Source: Batkoa obscura | Lineage: Eukaryota > Entomophthoromycota > Entomophthoromycetes > Entomophthorales > Batkoaceae | Reading direction: 5' to 3' | Assembly (NCBI GenBank): GCA_030770535.1 | Contig: JASVEC010000019.1 | Span: forward strand, 1-64,000 | DNA length: 64,000 nucleotides | Shown: positions 34,834-46,290 of the stretch, one piece after another | Layout: every line of letters begins with the position of its first letter | How positions within the stretch are numbered: the stretch's first letter is position 1 | Notes under the pieces: generated by a model | The model's input: the letters and a program-made list of their open reading frames with translations, nothing else | The model's database searches: none | What the model was told of the DNA's origin: nothing | Program-made: the position numbers and the translations under genes

Positions 34834-35650
34834 TTTAGTACTTGTCTCTATCTAACCAAAATTATTAATTATTATAATGAAGTGGATTATAGCCTAATAT
34901 TAACCCTACTTATTTTCCAATAGTATTATGAATACTTAGTTATTTATAGTTACTATAATTAATGAAATTGATTGATATTTGTAATCGTAGTTTGTAAAAT
35001 TTATTATAATATAACGCTCTATATATTCTTTAGTCAAATAATTTTTGATAAAGAAGCACCATTAAATAAAGGATTCTTTTTAAAAGACCTCAATCATGAA
35101 TTAATTTCTTGGGAAAAAAAACCGCTAGTTAGTTTATGGTACAAATGTACTGACATTAACTTTAAAGCTAGTAGGGCCTTAGTCAATGATAGTCCCAAGT
35201 TAACACTAAATCAAAGACTCCACCTCAGTGCAAAGGATTCTATAAATCTAATTCTTTGCACTGAGAGACCATTGGTTAGTTTAAACTCAAAGTTCGACTT
35301 TTCTTTAGTTTTAATTTTAGCAAAAGCTCCGTTATACATAAAATGCTATAAAGGTGATTACTAATCTTAAATAAGCTTCATATAGGAGCATTTTTTTGTC
35401 TGGTATTTGGTATGTATTTTTTCAGGTTTTATATTATATAAAAATAAATAAAAAAGTTAAGCCGAAAATTTTTATTTCAATATGGATAAATTTAAAGCCA
35501 TGGCTAAAATTTAATAAAAAAATAACAAATTTTTCATAACATTTGAACCTAATTTATAACTTTTATAAAGCAAAACTGGGAAAACGTTGAGCCTTAAATT
35601 TAAAATAAGCCCTATCTATCAACTGCATAAGATAGATTAGAAATATTAAA
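34834..35650. other. Intergenic region with a strong hairpin
   Basis: No gene supported. An open frame at 34972-35364 crosses the inverted repeat at 35224-35265 and is most likely accidental. Confidence 0.4.
35224..35265. repeat. Perfect 12-bp hairpin inside a longer degenerate palindrome
   Basis: Arms CTCAGTGCAAAG (35224-35235) and CTTTGCACTGAG (35254-35265), loop 18 nt. Outside these arms about 40-60 bp on each side show weaker inverted similarity, so it may be the centre of a decayed fold-back element of about 150-200 bp. Confidence 0.6.
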
Positions 35651-35746
35651 CGAGGACGTATTTTTATTTAAGAATTTTACTGATAATTTTGCTATTAAAA
35701 TAACGCTTAAAAATGTAAAAAGTGATGAAACTAAAAAATATCCTCA
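35651..35746 (+). mobile_element. Miniature TIR element, copy 16
   Basis: Ends CGAGGACG and TATCCTCA; 84 bp before the start of a P450 pseudogene. Confidence 0.7.
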
Positions 35747-35788
35747 AACTCTCTACAGTTTATGATAATTTAATGCTACAATTTGAAG

Positions 35789-35796
35789 TATAAAAA
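35789..35796 (+). promoter_or_regulatory. TATA box of the P450 pseudogene at 35831
   Basis: TATAAAAA, 34 nt before the ATG. Confidence 0.5.
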
Positions 35797-35830
35797 AAGG
35801 ACTTGGACCCCCTAGAAAATAAACCAAAAA

Positions 35831-37409
35831 ATGATTTTTTATATCTTACTATTCTTTATACCTTTATTTTTCTACAGTTATCTTAAACTTCAACCAGATA
35901 AAAATGTAGCTCAGTTACCTCGTGTGAGTCCATTATTGATACTATATCATGTATTAATTGGGACCCCTGCACAGTTGAGAGAGAAGTTAATACTACTCCC
36001 TTCTTTTTCTAAGAGTCGCTTCATAAACGTATTTTTGGGCCAATGATATGTATTTGTAAAAGACGCAGAAATTATCAAAAAAATACTCCTTGATAATGAA
36101 ACTTTTGTAAAAACTAAAACAAGTGAAGTGATGAATGATTTTGGGCTATTTGGAACAAATTTTGCTGAAGAACCAGATAAAGGAGTATGGAAATCACATA
36201 GAAAAATAATCAATCCAGCATTTAAAAGAGGATGGGATCTAGGAGCTTTTGTAACTGTAGCAAATAAAATTTGTGATATAGCTCAAAATCTGTCAACCAA
36301 GAGATTGAGGTTTTGGAAGTCTTTAAAGCTGCAACCTTAGATAGTTTAGGATTAAGTATCCTTGGCATTGACTTTAACTCCATCAATAATTCGGATAACC
36401 AGATAGCTTATTTGTATAATAAGATTAGTGATGGTATTTTAAGCCCTTTGTTTTACATATTTCCTTTTTTGGATTACTTTCCATTTCCATCAAGAATGAA
36501 GTTATATGATGATACTGCTAAACTTCGTAACTATATAAAGAAGTTGATTGATGCTGAGAGGGAAAGATTGAGTGTATCTGGTAGTGACAAACAAGGGACT
36601 AATGTGTTATCATTAATGGTACAATCTTCTGATAGTGGATCGGAAGGGCTTACTAATGAAATGATTATAGTAATTCTTATTTTTAAATTAAGATAATTTT
36701 GTTTTATATTTTTTGTACTTTAGGATGATACTATCGTATTTATTATTGCTGGACATGACACCACTGCCCATACATTAGCTTCAGCTGTATATTATTTAGC
36801 TAGATATCCAGTAATGATAAATATAAGAAAATAAGTGTAATACTAAATAACTAGGAAATCCAACAAAAAGTGAGACAAGAAATAAAAAAATTGCTGGGAC
36901 CAAAAAGCACGTTAGAAGAATTAATTTCAAACCATACTATTTTAAATGAGACTGTTTATTTAGAGTCTGTAATTTATGAAACTATGAGAACTATACCAGC
37001 AATACCTATACTCAATCGTAAACTAAGTCGACCTGTTACCTTGGAAAATAATCTATTACTAAATACCAATCAAGAAATGACGCTACATGTAGGACTTGCA
37101 ATGAAGGACCCAACTTTATTCAAAAACCCAGAAGAATTTCAACCCGAACGCTTTTTAATAGCTGAAGATAATCAAACTAAAATTGATAAAAAAATGACCA
37201 ACTTGTTACTTAATTTTGGTTATGGTACTAGAATGTGTATGGACAATCAGTTCTCTTTGTTGGAGCAAAAAGTGTTTTTAATTGCTTTGGTTCATGATTT
37301 CAATATTACTTTGCCAGAAAACTCCCCACATCATGACCATCCTATCTTACCACCTGCTTTTACTTTACATAGTCCTCAAGATTTAAAGGTTAAGTTCACT
37401 AAACTCTGA
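35831..37409 (+). pseudogene. Cytochrome P450, broken copy
   Basis: Third member of the local P450 set; exons 35831-36669, 36724-36810, 36855-37409. Differences from the intact copy at 28637-30219: a Trp codon after the FLGQ segment is TGA (about 36043-36045), one base is lost near 36290-36300 (around AATCTGTCAACC), and the haem motif reads FGYGTRMCMDNQ, with Asp replacing the Gly two residues after the Cys ligand. I-helix AGHDTTAH and ETMR remain. The nonsense codon is not in a homopolymer, so this copy is more convincingly dead than the one at 5783-7357. Confidence 0.85.
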
Positions 37410-37558
37410 GTATACCTTATAAATCCCCTACATCATTCTTATTCTATGTAGCGGTTTTTTATAAGGCCTGAATAAATCATTTAAGCACTAAATTTCTAAT
37501 ATTGTTTTTTAACTATTTTAATGACTAATGATTACTATTTTGCTTTAATATTTAAACG

Positions 37559-37652
37559 TGAGGATGTATTTTTTAAGAATTTTACTAACGATCTTTCTGC
37601 TCAAATAGCGCTTAAAAAATGGAAAAAATGATGAGATAAAAAAACATCACCA
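37559..37652 (+). mobile_element. Miniature TIR element, copy 17
   Basis: Ends TGAGGATG and CATCACCA; 150 bp past the P450 pseudogene. Confidence 0.8.
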
Positions 37653-37798
37653 CATGAGAGTGAGCGTTTATTACAGTTGATAGCGTTGTAGGCTAAAAGA
37701 GTTAAAATTAATTCGGATTTCATTTTATTGTTTTTTATAATGAATTTTGTTGATATATCCTTTGTTTATATATATTATGAATTTTGTAAATTATCATA

Positions 37799-37897
37799 TG
37801 TGGATGTTTTTTTTGGTTTCATTACTTTTTCTATTTTTAAGCGCTATTTGAGCAGAAAGACCGTTAGTAGAATTCTTAAACGAAAAATATATCCACA
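37799..37897 (-). mobile_element. Miniature TIR element, copy 18
   Basis: Ends TGTGGATG and ATCCACA carry a matching substitution at the same TIR position on both sides; TA flanks. Confidence 0.8.
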
Positions 37898-37930
37898 TAA
37901 ACTAATTTGGACTATTTTTATAAAAACGTA

Positions 37931-38157
37931 AAAATGTTACAAAGAGTAAATGCTACTGCTTCTCAAAACTAAACAAATTTTTAATTACTTTGGTAATTGC
38001 TTGCGTTATTTGGATAATTTACAGTGCTCCTAATAAACTATACTACAAATTCATTTACAATCCTCTTCCTATAGCTGTAATAGTCCTTGAATGGGAAGGA
38101 CTCTTCCTAAAAGAGTACCAATTCATGCAACATCACATCAACCTCTTCAAAGAATAA
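37931..38157 (+). pseudogene. Possible exon remnant with one hydrophobic segment
   Basis: About 75 open codons ending in TAA at 38155-38157, without an ATG. A hydrophobic run (FLITLVIACVIWIIYSAP) is followed by YNPLPIAVIVLEWEGLFLKE. Base composition is less AT-biased at third positions than in the flanks. A miniature element ends 34 bp upstream and may have separated it from a 5' part. Family unknown. Confidence 0.25.
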
Positions 38158-38601
38158 AAACAAGTCCTTCGTGTGACTAATCGGGTTTATTTAGTAAATC
38201 TAATTCTATCTATTCCTAACTCGGACTAATGCCCTCACTTTTATCATCTATATCTTACTTTTTCTAAATTTTCCATATGTTAAATAAGCCAAACCCTCTG
38301 TATGAATGAATAATATAAATAGATAGTTTATATTGCATCAGATCTAAAAATAAAATTACAATATTAATCGTTTTTTTATTCGTTTAAAAAGCCTATTAAC
38401 TACAATTTAATGATGTAATAAAATATTAAAAATGGTTGTTTTAAATATTATAAATTAATTGTAGTGAACTAAGTATATTTTTAATTAGATTTTAGAGATA
38501 ATTAATTGCTAATCTTGTATAAAAACCAAAAGAATCAAAGCATTCAAACAACTTTAGATAAATTTTAGCAATTGGGGGTAGTTCTGTATTTTTTTAAATG
38601 T

Positions 38602-39066
38602 TGTGAAATCTGGTACTCAGGGTTTGGAGTCAAGAACAGCTATTGCTGGATTGACTACACTATAAGTCGAAAGGTCTTAGTTTATGTGACTAAGGTAGAC
38701 TTGGATTATGAAGAATAGCACGTAATAGGTTACAAGCGATATAAGACAAATAGAATAGACAATACTAATGTAAAAATCTACGTAAAATACTATCAAGAAA
38801 ACTTAGTGGCTTTATTAAATATTCGAGATATCAAGAAATAATTCAGTTAAAAAGCCCCGAACTACTATACTCTGTAAGCTCTTTTATATTCTGAAAAGTA
38901 TAAACATCAAAATGAGAAGATAATGTTCTTTGGGATGGAGCTAAAAATTCTCATAGCAAATCAAACTAAGAATGTGGGATTGATTTTCTCTGAACTCGAT
39001 AACACAACAGCTTAGGCGATTGTTATGCTATAATTAACTCTGAAACTGACAAAGCGATATTTCACA
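38602..39066 (+). mobile_element. Solo LTR, copy B (fossil)
   Basis: 465 bp, TGTGAAAT...TTTCACA ends, 4-bp duplication ATGT (38598-38601 and 39067-39070). Inverted relative to copy A, 5.7 kb away, with only about nine differences between the two. Confidence 0.75.
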
Positions 39067-39419
39067 ATGTAATTTTTATTTTTGTAGAATTATTGTCAAG
39101 TAAAATTGTCCCTTAAAATGAAATACTAGTTTTGCACAAAAAAATAATGTTTTTAGCAATTTGTTAATTAAATGAAGATAGATTTACTTATTTAAAATGT
39201 ATTTATTACATTGTCAGTTCATTGTATATTAATTTCCCCTTTAGTTATATTATTTTTAAGAAATGATATTATATAAATCAAATTGTTTATTGATTAATAA
39301 AAGATATTAGCTGATAACAAAACTTATTTTTAACATAAATTCAAGAGAGTATAATATAGCAAGATAAATAGCAGCTATGGTAATATAAATTGAACTTCCA
39401 TGTTTTTTTGTTTAACATT

Positions 39420-39520
39420 TGGGGATGGTTTTTTTGGTTTCATTATTTTTTCCACCTTTTAAGCACTATTTAAGTAGAAAGATTGTTAGTAAAATCCTTG
39501 AACAAAAAAATACATCCCCA
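39420..39520 (-). mobile_element. Miniature TIR element, copy 19
   Basis: Perfect ends TGGGGATG and CATCCCCA; TT on both flanks. Confidence 0.85.
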
Positions 39521-40195
39521 TTTATAACATAAATAGTAGTTTTTTAACAGGACGTTTCAAATACATTTAATTATATGACTATAATATTCGAAAATTGAAT
39601 TTATGGATAAATCAAATCCTATCAATGTGTACTTTTTATGTTTACAGCTAAGAAGAAAAAAAGATATATAAAGAGAAGCTTTTCTGCCATATTAAAATTA
39701 AAAAATACTTTTGATTGCTTTTAGATAGTAACTCTTTTACTCTTTTTTATGGCTTGATACTATTTTCCTTTGGTTCTTTGGGCATTCTGGTGCTAAAATT
39801 ATTTCCTGTTTGCTTGGTTTCTAGCCTCTTGCTATAACTTTTTATGCTTGCTAAGTTACTCGGTCAATCCAACACATAATTCTTATACTTTGATTTTATT
39901 AGCATGTTTAACATAACATCTTTCACTTTTAATTTACTTAAACTGCTTCCTATATAGTCCCTTTACTCATACTTTATTTAATGCATTTAACGTATACTTA
40001 TTATATTTATAGCTCCTTTGGTGTTCCAATATAAAGTCTTGTTCTTTAAAATTTATCAGCATACCGATTGCCTAACTTCAAGACTATTGCTCTTTGGCAT
40101 ATGCATGATACCCAGTAAAAAAATATAGACTGGTATCCTATCCTTATCAAGTAGTCTAGAACTAATTTGGTCTTTTGTTTTGAGGTGAACTCGAA

Positions 40196-40410
40196 TTTTT
40201 CCAGGAAAAAACCTGGTCAAATAGTATAAATCTTTTATATCAAAGTCAAGTATTGATACTGTATTTTATCAGGAAAAAAACATGGTAAAATCCTAAAATT
40301 CTAACCAGACAACGGAGTTAAATCTTGGCGAATCTAATTTATTCAGGGGGGAAACCTGGTTATAAACTAAAATTCTAGCCAGATATTGGAAGTTAAACCT
40401 TGATGTCCAT
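40196..40410. repeat. Degenerate tandem repeat, unit about 70-74 bp, three units
   Basis: Units start near 40196, 40264 and 40338. Each opens with a TTCCAGGAAAAAACCTGGT-like palindromic motif (AGGAAAAAAC, ATCAGGAAAAAAACATGGT, TTCAGGGGGGAAACCTGGT). Units 2 and 3 also share CTAAAATTCTARCCAGA and a GTTAAAYCTTG segment. Confidence 0.6.
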
Positions 40411-40797
40411 ATGTATAATAAAATTAATAGTCTTTAGCAATATTTTTAAATATATTTTTAGCTTTTGTCGGATAGATGAAAAATAAGTTGGCTAAACTCC
40501 CCACCTAAAAAATCTAAAATTAATAAACATAAAGTAAAAATAATTTAATAATATTTATATTTCTTACTTTGATTGTAGTATTTTAACTGAATGAACTGGC
40601 AATTTAATGTGAAGTAATAACTTTTGCATGATAATCATGATTAAACAATAGATACAAGATGTTGCTAGATTTTTAACAATTTACTTTGTATTTGTTAAAG
40701 TTTATTTGGTAATGTTTTTATTTAGAAGCAAAGTTTGCATCAATTCGACTAATAGAATATGACATTATTAACAGTTCAAATCAATTTTATTTTGAAC

Positions 40798-40804
40798 TAT
40801 AAAT
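40798..40804 (+). promoter_or_regulatory. TATA box of the F-box gene
   Basis: TATAAAT, 46 nt before the ATG at 40851. Confidence 0.45.
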
Positions 40805-40850
40805 CAGGAGTTATAGATTAAATTAAGTTTCTTTTTTACTTTATTTTAAA

Positions 40851-42149
40851 ATGAAATTAAAATTTGAGCAATTATCCGATATATTGCTAGAAGATATATT
40901 TAAACTATTACATCCAAGAGAATTATTCAATTTAAGCTTTTTAAGTAAATATCTACATTTGATTGTAAGTAGAACTATCAAATATAATTTAACTTATTCA
41001 GTCTATAATAAATTCGAATATAATAAATATTGGAGTTACCAAAAGAAGTTTATTAATGAGAATGGAATACTAATGAAGCACCTTAATATATGTGATGAGA
41101 CTATTGAATATTTGAACTCTTGTCCAAATATAATATCTATAAACTGTAGACATATATTTGATGATACTAAAGTCGAATTAAACGTTGAATTGACGAATTT
41201 AAAAAAGATAACAATAGATTCTCGTAGGTACTCAAGATCATTAAATCTTTTCTATAAATATTTAAAACACATTGAACTATTTGAAGTTATTGGATATGAT
41301 ATATCAATTGAAAATATTATTGAATATTTAAACTTGGGTAAATTAAAGTCATTCAAAGTATATTCATATAACAATTTAAATATTGATGGCTTGGATATAA
41401 TCAAAACTGGATGTAGTGAACTAAAGTTAGTAAGCATAAAAAGTAACGAATATATTAGCACTTCAAGCGACCTTAATTCGAAAATTGATTTTAATTCTAA
41501 CTTAAAACTAGAAATTGCTGGAAAGTTTACCCCAACTTTCAATATCAAGCATTTTGGTGATTTAAAACGATTAAATAGTGTAAAGTTTATTGACTTTTAT
41601 GGCTTGTATTTTGATATTAATAATGAATATGATAGTATAGAACTACTTGAAAATAGTAACGTTGTGGCGTTGGGCTATCTCAACCCGAATTATGTAATCA
41701 ATTGTGCTTTTTTGAAATTATCAAGTTTAAGGGAAGTTTACATTGCCAATTTATCAAAGGAATTATTGATTTCAATCTCTCAATTATCAACCATCCAAAC
41801 TGTTCATTTTGGCCATTTAAATTCCAACATTGAAAAGGTCTTTAGCAATTCTTATTTAAAAGGAAATGATGCTCATAAAGAATACAACTCTATTAAATGT
41901 AAGTTTGTTAAGCAAATTAAAGTTGAAACTCTTTACACCACGTTTGCAATGTTTCTTTATCTTTTATCCTTTTTCCCAAATCTTGGAATGTTTAAAGTTG
42001 AAACTTTTAATTTGACAAATGTACATGTTAGAATTGATTATGAGCCTACTACTCCCTTGTTATTTATTGCCCCTGTTGCTTTGTATATGGATAGAGCACT
42101 TTTTGATGAACTAGAGAATGACCCAATGTTGGATTGGATAAAATTATAA
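40851..42149 (+). CDS. F-box protein with leucine-rich C-terminal part
   Basis: Intronless, 432 aa. The N-terminus (residues about 3-45, LSDILLEDIFKLLHPRELFNLSFLSKYLHLI) matches the F-box, which binds Skp1 and brings substrates to an SCF ubiquitin ligase. The rest consists of irregular Leu/Asn-rich repeats (for example LKKITIDSRRYSRSLNLFYKY and LNSVKFIDFYGLYFDINNEY) like degenerate LRRs, a typical substrate-binding region. Target unknown. Such single-exon F-box/LRR proteins often form expanded, fast-evolving families. Confidence 0.75.
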   Translation: MKLKFEQLSDILLEDIFKLLHPRELFNLSFLSKYLHLIVSRTIKYNLTYSVYNKFEYNKYWSYQKKFINENGILMKHLNICDETIEYLNSCPNIISINCRHIFDDTKVELNVELTNLKKITIDSRRYSRSLNLFYKYLKHIELFEVIGYDISIENIIEYLNLGKLKSFKVYSYNNLNIDGLDIIKTGCSELKLVSIKSNEYISTSSDLNSKIDFNSNLKLEIAGKFTPTFNIKHFGDLKRLNSVKFIDFYGLYFDINNEYDSIELLENSNVVALGYLNPNYVINCAFLKLSSLREVYIANLSKELLISISQLSTIQTVHFGHLNSNIEKVFSNSYLKGNDAHKEYNSIKCKFVKQIKVETLYTTFAMFLYLLSFFPNLGMFKVETFNLTNVHVRIDYEPTTPLLFIAPVALYMDRALFDELENDPMLDWIKL

Positions 42150-43000
42150 TAAATTGAGCAGCAATAATAGCTGTTCTTTATCATTAGCTTAGTTCTATTA
42201 TCAAGGCTGTCATTTTATATTAACAAAAAGCTTTTTAATATTTGAAATTTAAAACTTAAAATTTAAAATGCTACGTAATCAAGAATCACTTAATTCTTGG
42301 AAGAGCAACAAAAGCTTCCAAATAGTCTGTTGTTCAAAATAAGAAAAAGGTAACCAAGGTCTAGATTACTATTTTTTCAATTCTGTTTGTTAGGCCATAG
42401 AGGCCAGTAGTGTCAACTTTATTTAAAAGATAATCCGGAAAAAATTTAAAAGGCTAATGAAATAAATGAACAGTAAAAGTGTATAATTTGCATAAGCCTG
42501 AGGATGAAAAACATTTAAAGTATTCGAGCTACCCTATTTCAAATCATCAAAAAACATCAGCTATAAATATTAGATTTGCTTAGAAAATGTAGGATTAAAG
42601 CTCTTGGTGGTGCGTTATGGGCAGTCAATGATAATTCTATATAAATCATGATATAGATTTTCAGCACAATAAAATGGGAGTAGCCAGGCTCGTCACAGAA
42701 GCTTTACTATTCTTATCCAATTTGAACATTATACAAAAATATTTAAATAAGGTTAAAGAGTATAGAAACCTTATCATAAACGGTCTTGATATTATTTAAA
42801 TATCTTTACTAGAATATTAAAAGATACAAAGTTTAATAAGCCTTAGTAAGAATCAATAATATACAATTAATTAATTAAAACTATGTAGTATTTTTTAGAT
42901 TATAATACTTAATAGAATTTAGATACAACTTCATTATTTTTTTACTTGCTTTGATTTTGACATAATAAAATTCAAACTCAAAAATCAAATGAACATTCAC
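42150..43000. other. Intergenic spacer, nothing recognised
   Basis: About 850 bp between the F-box stop and a possible exon remnant; no repeat-family member seen. Confidence 0.4.
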
Positions 43001-43175
43001 CTGCCTAAAGCATAAGCTGCTAATATATCTATAACAAATATTCGGATCATCGATATACCAGTAGATCTAATAAATGGAAAAATTACATCTTCTGTTTTGA
43101 TGTTTTGTTCTTTTTGTAAGTTTAAAAATTGTAAAAATATTAGTTGAGCTTCAAATAAAAAATATCCGAACACAC
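43001..43175 (-). pseudogene. Possible isolated exon, membrane-protein-like
   Basis: An open stretch of 175 nt bounded by a plausible acceptor (ATAAG at 43176-43180) and donor (GTGAAT at 42995-43000). Translation is coding-like (GVFGYFLFEAQLIFLQFLNL and STGISMIRIFVIDILAAYAL). No start, stop or joined exons were found; the upstream 300 bp have short open pieces in conflicting frames. It may be a gene remnant or chance. Confidence 0.25.
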
Positions 43176-43629
43176 CTTATGTTTAAATTAGTCTTTATGC
43201 ATAAACTTAGGTGTTAAATTTGAAATAAGTGGAAAAGTGGTCTTTATAATATTCATCTTTAATTTGAAAAAACACCGATATGCCATATATCAAGAATACT
43301 TGAAACTTGGCTATTTAACTTTGAAAATCTGATAGTTGACTTATATTCAAGTGCCAGTATTATAAAAAGTGTGCTATCACAATTCAAGGCTTAGAATTTT
43401 CGAGATTACTTTTTGACCAAAATTTGGATTTATCCACTTCATTTAATCTTTCAACCAATAAAAAGAGTTACCTATTGCACAGATTAATCAAAAATCAAGA
43501 TTTAATACTATAAATTAAAACAAAGATATCCATGTTAAAGAAATTCAATTGGTTGAAAAATAATTATTACAACTATAAAATTCAAATAAACAACCATGAA
43601 ACATTTAATTATTAGATATATTAGAAGAT

Positions 43630-44875
43630 ATGCGTCAAGTGAAAATTTTTGGAGGTAGTTCTCATCCTGAGCTTTCTGAGTTAATATCTCAAAAGTTAGC
43701 CCATCCACTTGCACCATTAACCACTAAAAAGTTTTCAAACCAAGAATCAGTGGTTGAAATTGGTACTTCAGTACGTAACGAAGATGTATTTATAATTCAA
43801 TCTGGTTCTGGCAAAGTGAACGACAATTTAATGGAGTTATTGATTGCAGTATCGGCATGCAAGATAGCTTCTGCTTCTAGAGTAACCGCTGTTTTGCCAT
43901 ATTTCCCATACTCCAAACAATCAAAATCAAAAAACACTCGTTCTTGTATTGCTGCTCAATGTATTTTTTAAAGATCATTATTTAAGTTTAAATTTAAAAT
44001 TTTTATATAGTGGTAGCTGATATGATCTCTGTTGCTGGAGTAGACCATGTTATTACTATGGATTTACATGCTTCTCAAATGCAAGGTTTCTTTAATGTGC
44101 CAGTAGATAACTTGTATGCTGAGCCAGCTATTGCTAAATGGATTCGTGATTCAGTACCTAATTATAAGGATGGTGTAGTAGTATCAAAAAATGCTGGAGG
44201 GGCTAAAAGGTACAGACTATTTATAATATAAGTTCAAACTAATATCAAAATAATAGGGTCACTTCTTTAGCTGATTGTTTAGATATAGATTTTGCACTTA
44301 TTCATAATGATCCTAATCATAAGGCAAAAAACTCGAGAGAGTATTATACTCATTCTGAACCTTTACCTGAGCCTAAAAGCCCATGCGAATCTTTGGCTGT
44401 AGTAGGTGATGTTGCAGGAAAAATTGTATTTTTGTGTGTAAGATTTAATTTTAATTAATTTTCTATCATTTCTATAAATCAAATAATGATTAACAGAGTT
44501 CATTTCTTAATCCAATTTTTTAGGATGATATAATAGATAAATGCAACAATTTCATCCAAGCAAGTGACCAATTAATTAATAAGCACGGTGCTGCTAAGGT
44601 GTTCATAATAGCAACCCATGGGGTTTTGTCTGGTGATTCTTTGACCAAGTTAGAGGAATGTTCAACTATACATAAGGTAAAATAGAACTTATTTTAGTGA
44701 CTAAAATGTTAAAACGTGTTAGGTTGTTGTTACAAATACATACCCTATCCCAGTTGAGCGTCGTAAAGGGGTATCAAAATTAGAAATTATTGATATTTCA
44801 GGTACTTTAGCAGAAGCTATCCGCCGAACTCATAATGGAGAGTCTATCTCTTTCTTATTCAAAAACCCATTGTAA
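43630..44875 (+). CDS. Phosphoribosyl-pyrophosphate synthetase-like protein (PAP/regulatory type)
   Basis: Exons 43630-43960, 44011-44209, 44257-44437, 44524-44676, 44723-44875; 1017 nt, 338 aa. N-terminal [18 protein letters not shown], then [26 protein letters not shown] and [14 protein letters not shown] define the ribose-phosphate pyrophosphokinase fold. The flexible catalytic loop and the ribose-5-phosphate loop deviate: canonical DDMADTCGT is [11 protein letters not shown] here (residues about 237-247), close to the DDIIDDVDSF of mammalian PRPP-synthetase-associated proteins, and an extra segment ([12 protein letters not shown]) lies before GDVAGK. The C-terminal [20 protein letters not shown] is also PAP-like. 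Most likely a non-catalytic partner of an active PRPP synthetase supplying nucleotide, His and Trp synthesis. The Met at 43630 is the first of the domain; no signal. Confidence 0.85.
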
Positions 44876-45501
44876 AAAAATTACTTTATGCCTTCTCAAC
44901 ATTGTTAAACATACGTTATAAACATGTGACTTTATGGACTATATATCCAGCAAAATATAGATATCATTATTTTTATTGATAGTTTATTTTATATCTATTA
45001 TATTGTTTTATGACATGAGATATTCAAATCGACTTGAAATTTATCTATACAATTGGTCGCTTAGTATAAAACTTTATTTTGTCTTGTTGGAATTGAAACT
45101 ATTTTCATTTAGTTATCAAAAAGCAGTTGATTTAAAATTCTTAAAAGCACATTGATTTGTACATATTAATATCAAGGTATATTAAAAGCTTAGAAACTCA
45201 TATAAAAATGTTTTTTTGTTAATAATTTATGTAATAATTTGTTTGCCTTTATGTTGCGTCAAAGTGGATAAAATGCCTAAGCAAAAAGAGACTATTGTAG
45301 GATTTATCCTTTATGAAACTTTCAAATTAGTCATTATAAATTACTTGAAGAAACTAATTCATTATAAAAGTATGCTTAAATAAGATAATGAACCTAAATA
45401 TACAGTATCTCGAGTCAAAAAGCAATAAAAAAACAACTTTATTAACTTGTAAAAATCTGGTTTAGTTTAATATGTGAATTTAGTTCCCCATTCTTTTTAT
45501 T
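44876..45501. other. Intergenic spacer between convergent genes
   Basis: AT-rich, no feature beyond presumed 3' UTRs. Confidence 0.4.
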
Positions 45502-46290
45502 TTATTCGATATTCTCTTGAGGCTCTTCTGCAACTGGGTTGATATCTTTTAATTGATTTAAAAGATTCTCTGTTACTGAGGTATGTTTATTTGGCATAAA
45601 ATATATCTTTGGCTCAGTATTTGTTGACAAGAAAAGGTGCTTAGTATTATTATAACCCTCTCTAATCGTTTCCTAATTTAAAGTCAAATTTTTACATAAT
45701 ATAAAAACTACTAATTACCAATATTTCAGTTTCCTTTTTTAATTTCATACGCAATATTTCTTCTTGTCTTTGAATCTTTATCTGTCTCTCTTCTTCCTTT
45801 TGCCTTGATAACTCTTCTTTTTCTTTTTGTAGTTTTTCATTCACTTTTTGTTCTATTTCTTCACGCTTTAGCTCCTAATAAATTATATTAAACATTGATA
45901 ATGACAGTAGTGATGCTTGTTTTACTCCATTGGATTTATTTCTAGCCTCAGATTGAAATTTGGTTAATGTTCCCATTAAGACACCAAACATTCTTTTCCC
46001 ACGTTGCCTATCTTTGTCATTTGTTTTGCTTTTGGCCTAGAAAGCTTTAGTTAATTGTTCGATTAAATACAATCATATTTTACATTGTCTGGTGTTGTTT
46101 CTTTTAAAGTTTCGCTATCATTTGATCTATCCACTTGTAAATCACCATTTTGGGCATTATCTTCATCGTGAATTTTGTTAATATTATCTTGTTGATTATT
46201 TACCTTATCTTCTAAATTTCTATCCCTATATGATACACTGGGGTTAGTTTTGCTATGATATTATTATTATTTTTACTTTGTTTCACTCAT
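45502..46290 (-). CDS. Pinin-like protein (pinin/SDK/memA domain)
   Basis: Exons 46277-46290, 46084-46252, 45926-46036, 45719-45874, 45502-45672; 621 nt, 206 aa, all GT..AG and in frame; easy to miss because no exon is longer than 171 nt. The first exon has 14 bases. The domain begins with DKDRQRGKRMFGVLMGTLTKF (RxxRMFGxLxGTLxKF signature) and continues as a charged coiled coil, ELKREEIEQKVNEKLQKEKE and KIQRQEEILRMKLKKETEIL, then a TNTEPKIYFMPNKHT segment like the pinin end. The N-terminal 60 residues are Asp/Asn-rich. Pinin is a nuclear splicing and exon-junction-complex factor; short fungal forms contain little more than this domain. Specific partners here are inferred only. Confidence 0.85.

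Larger units (their letters stand above)
39521..40850. other. Intergenic region, 1.3 kb
   Basis: No gene seen. Holds the short tandem repeat at 40196-40410 and the F-box gene promoter. Confidence 0.4.

Noticed and set aside
34972-35364. 130-codon open frame on the + strand
   Set aside because: It crosses a strong hairpin, has no family motif, and its composition follows the inverted repeats rather than a protein.
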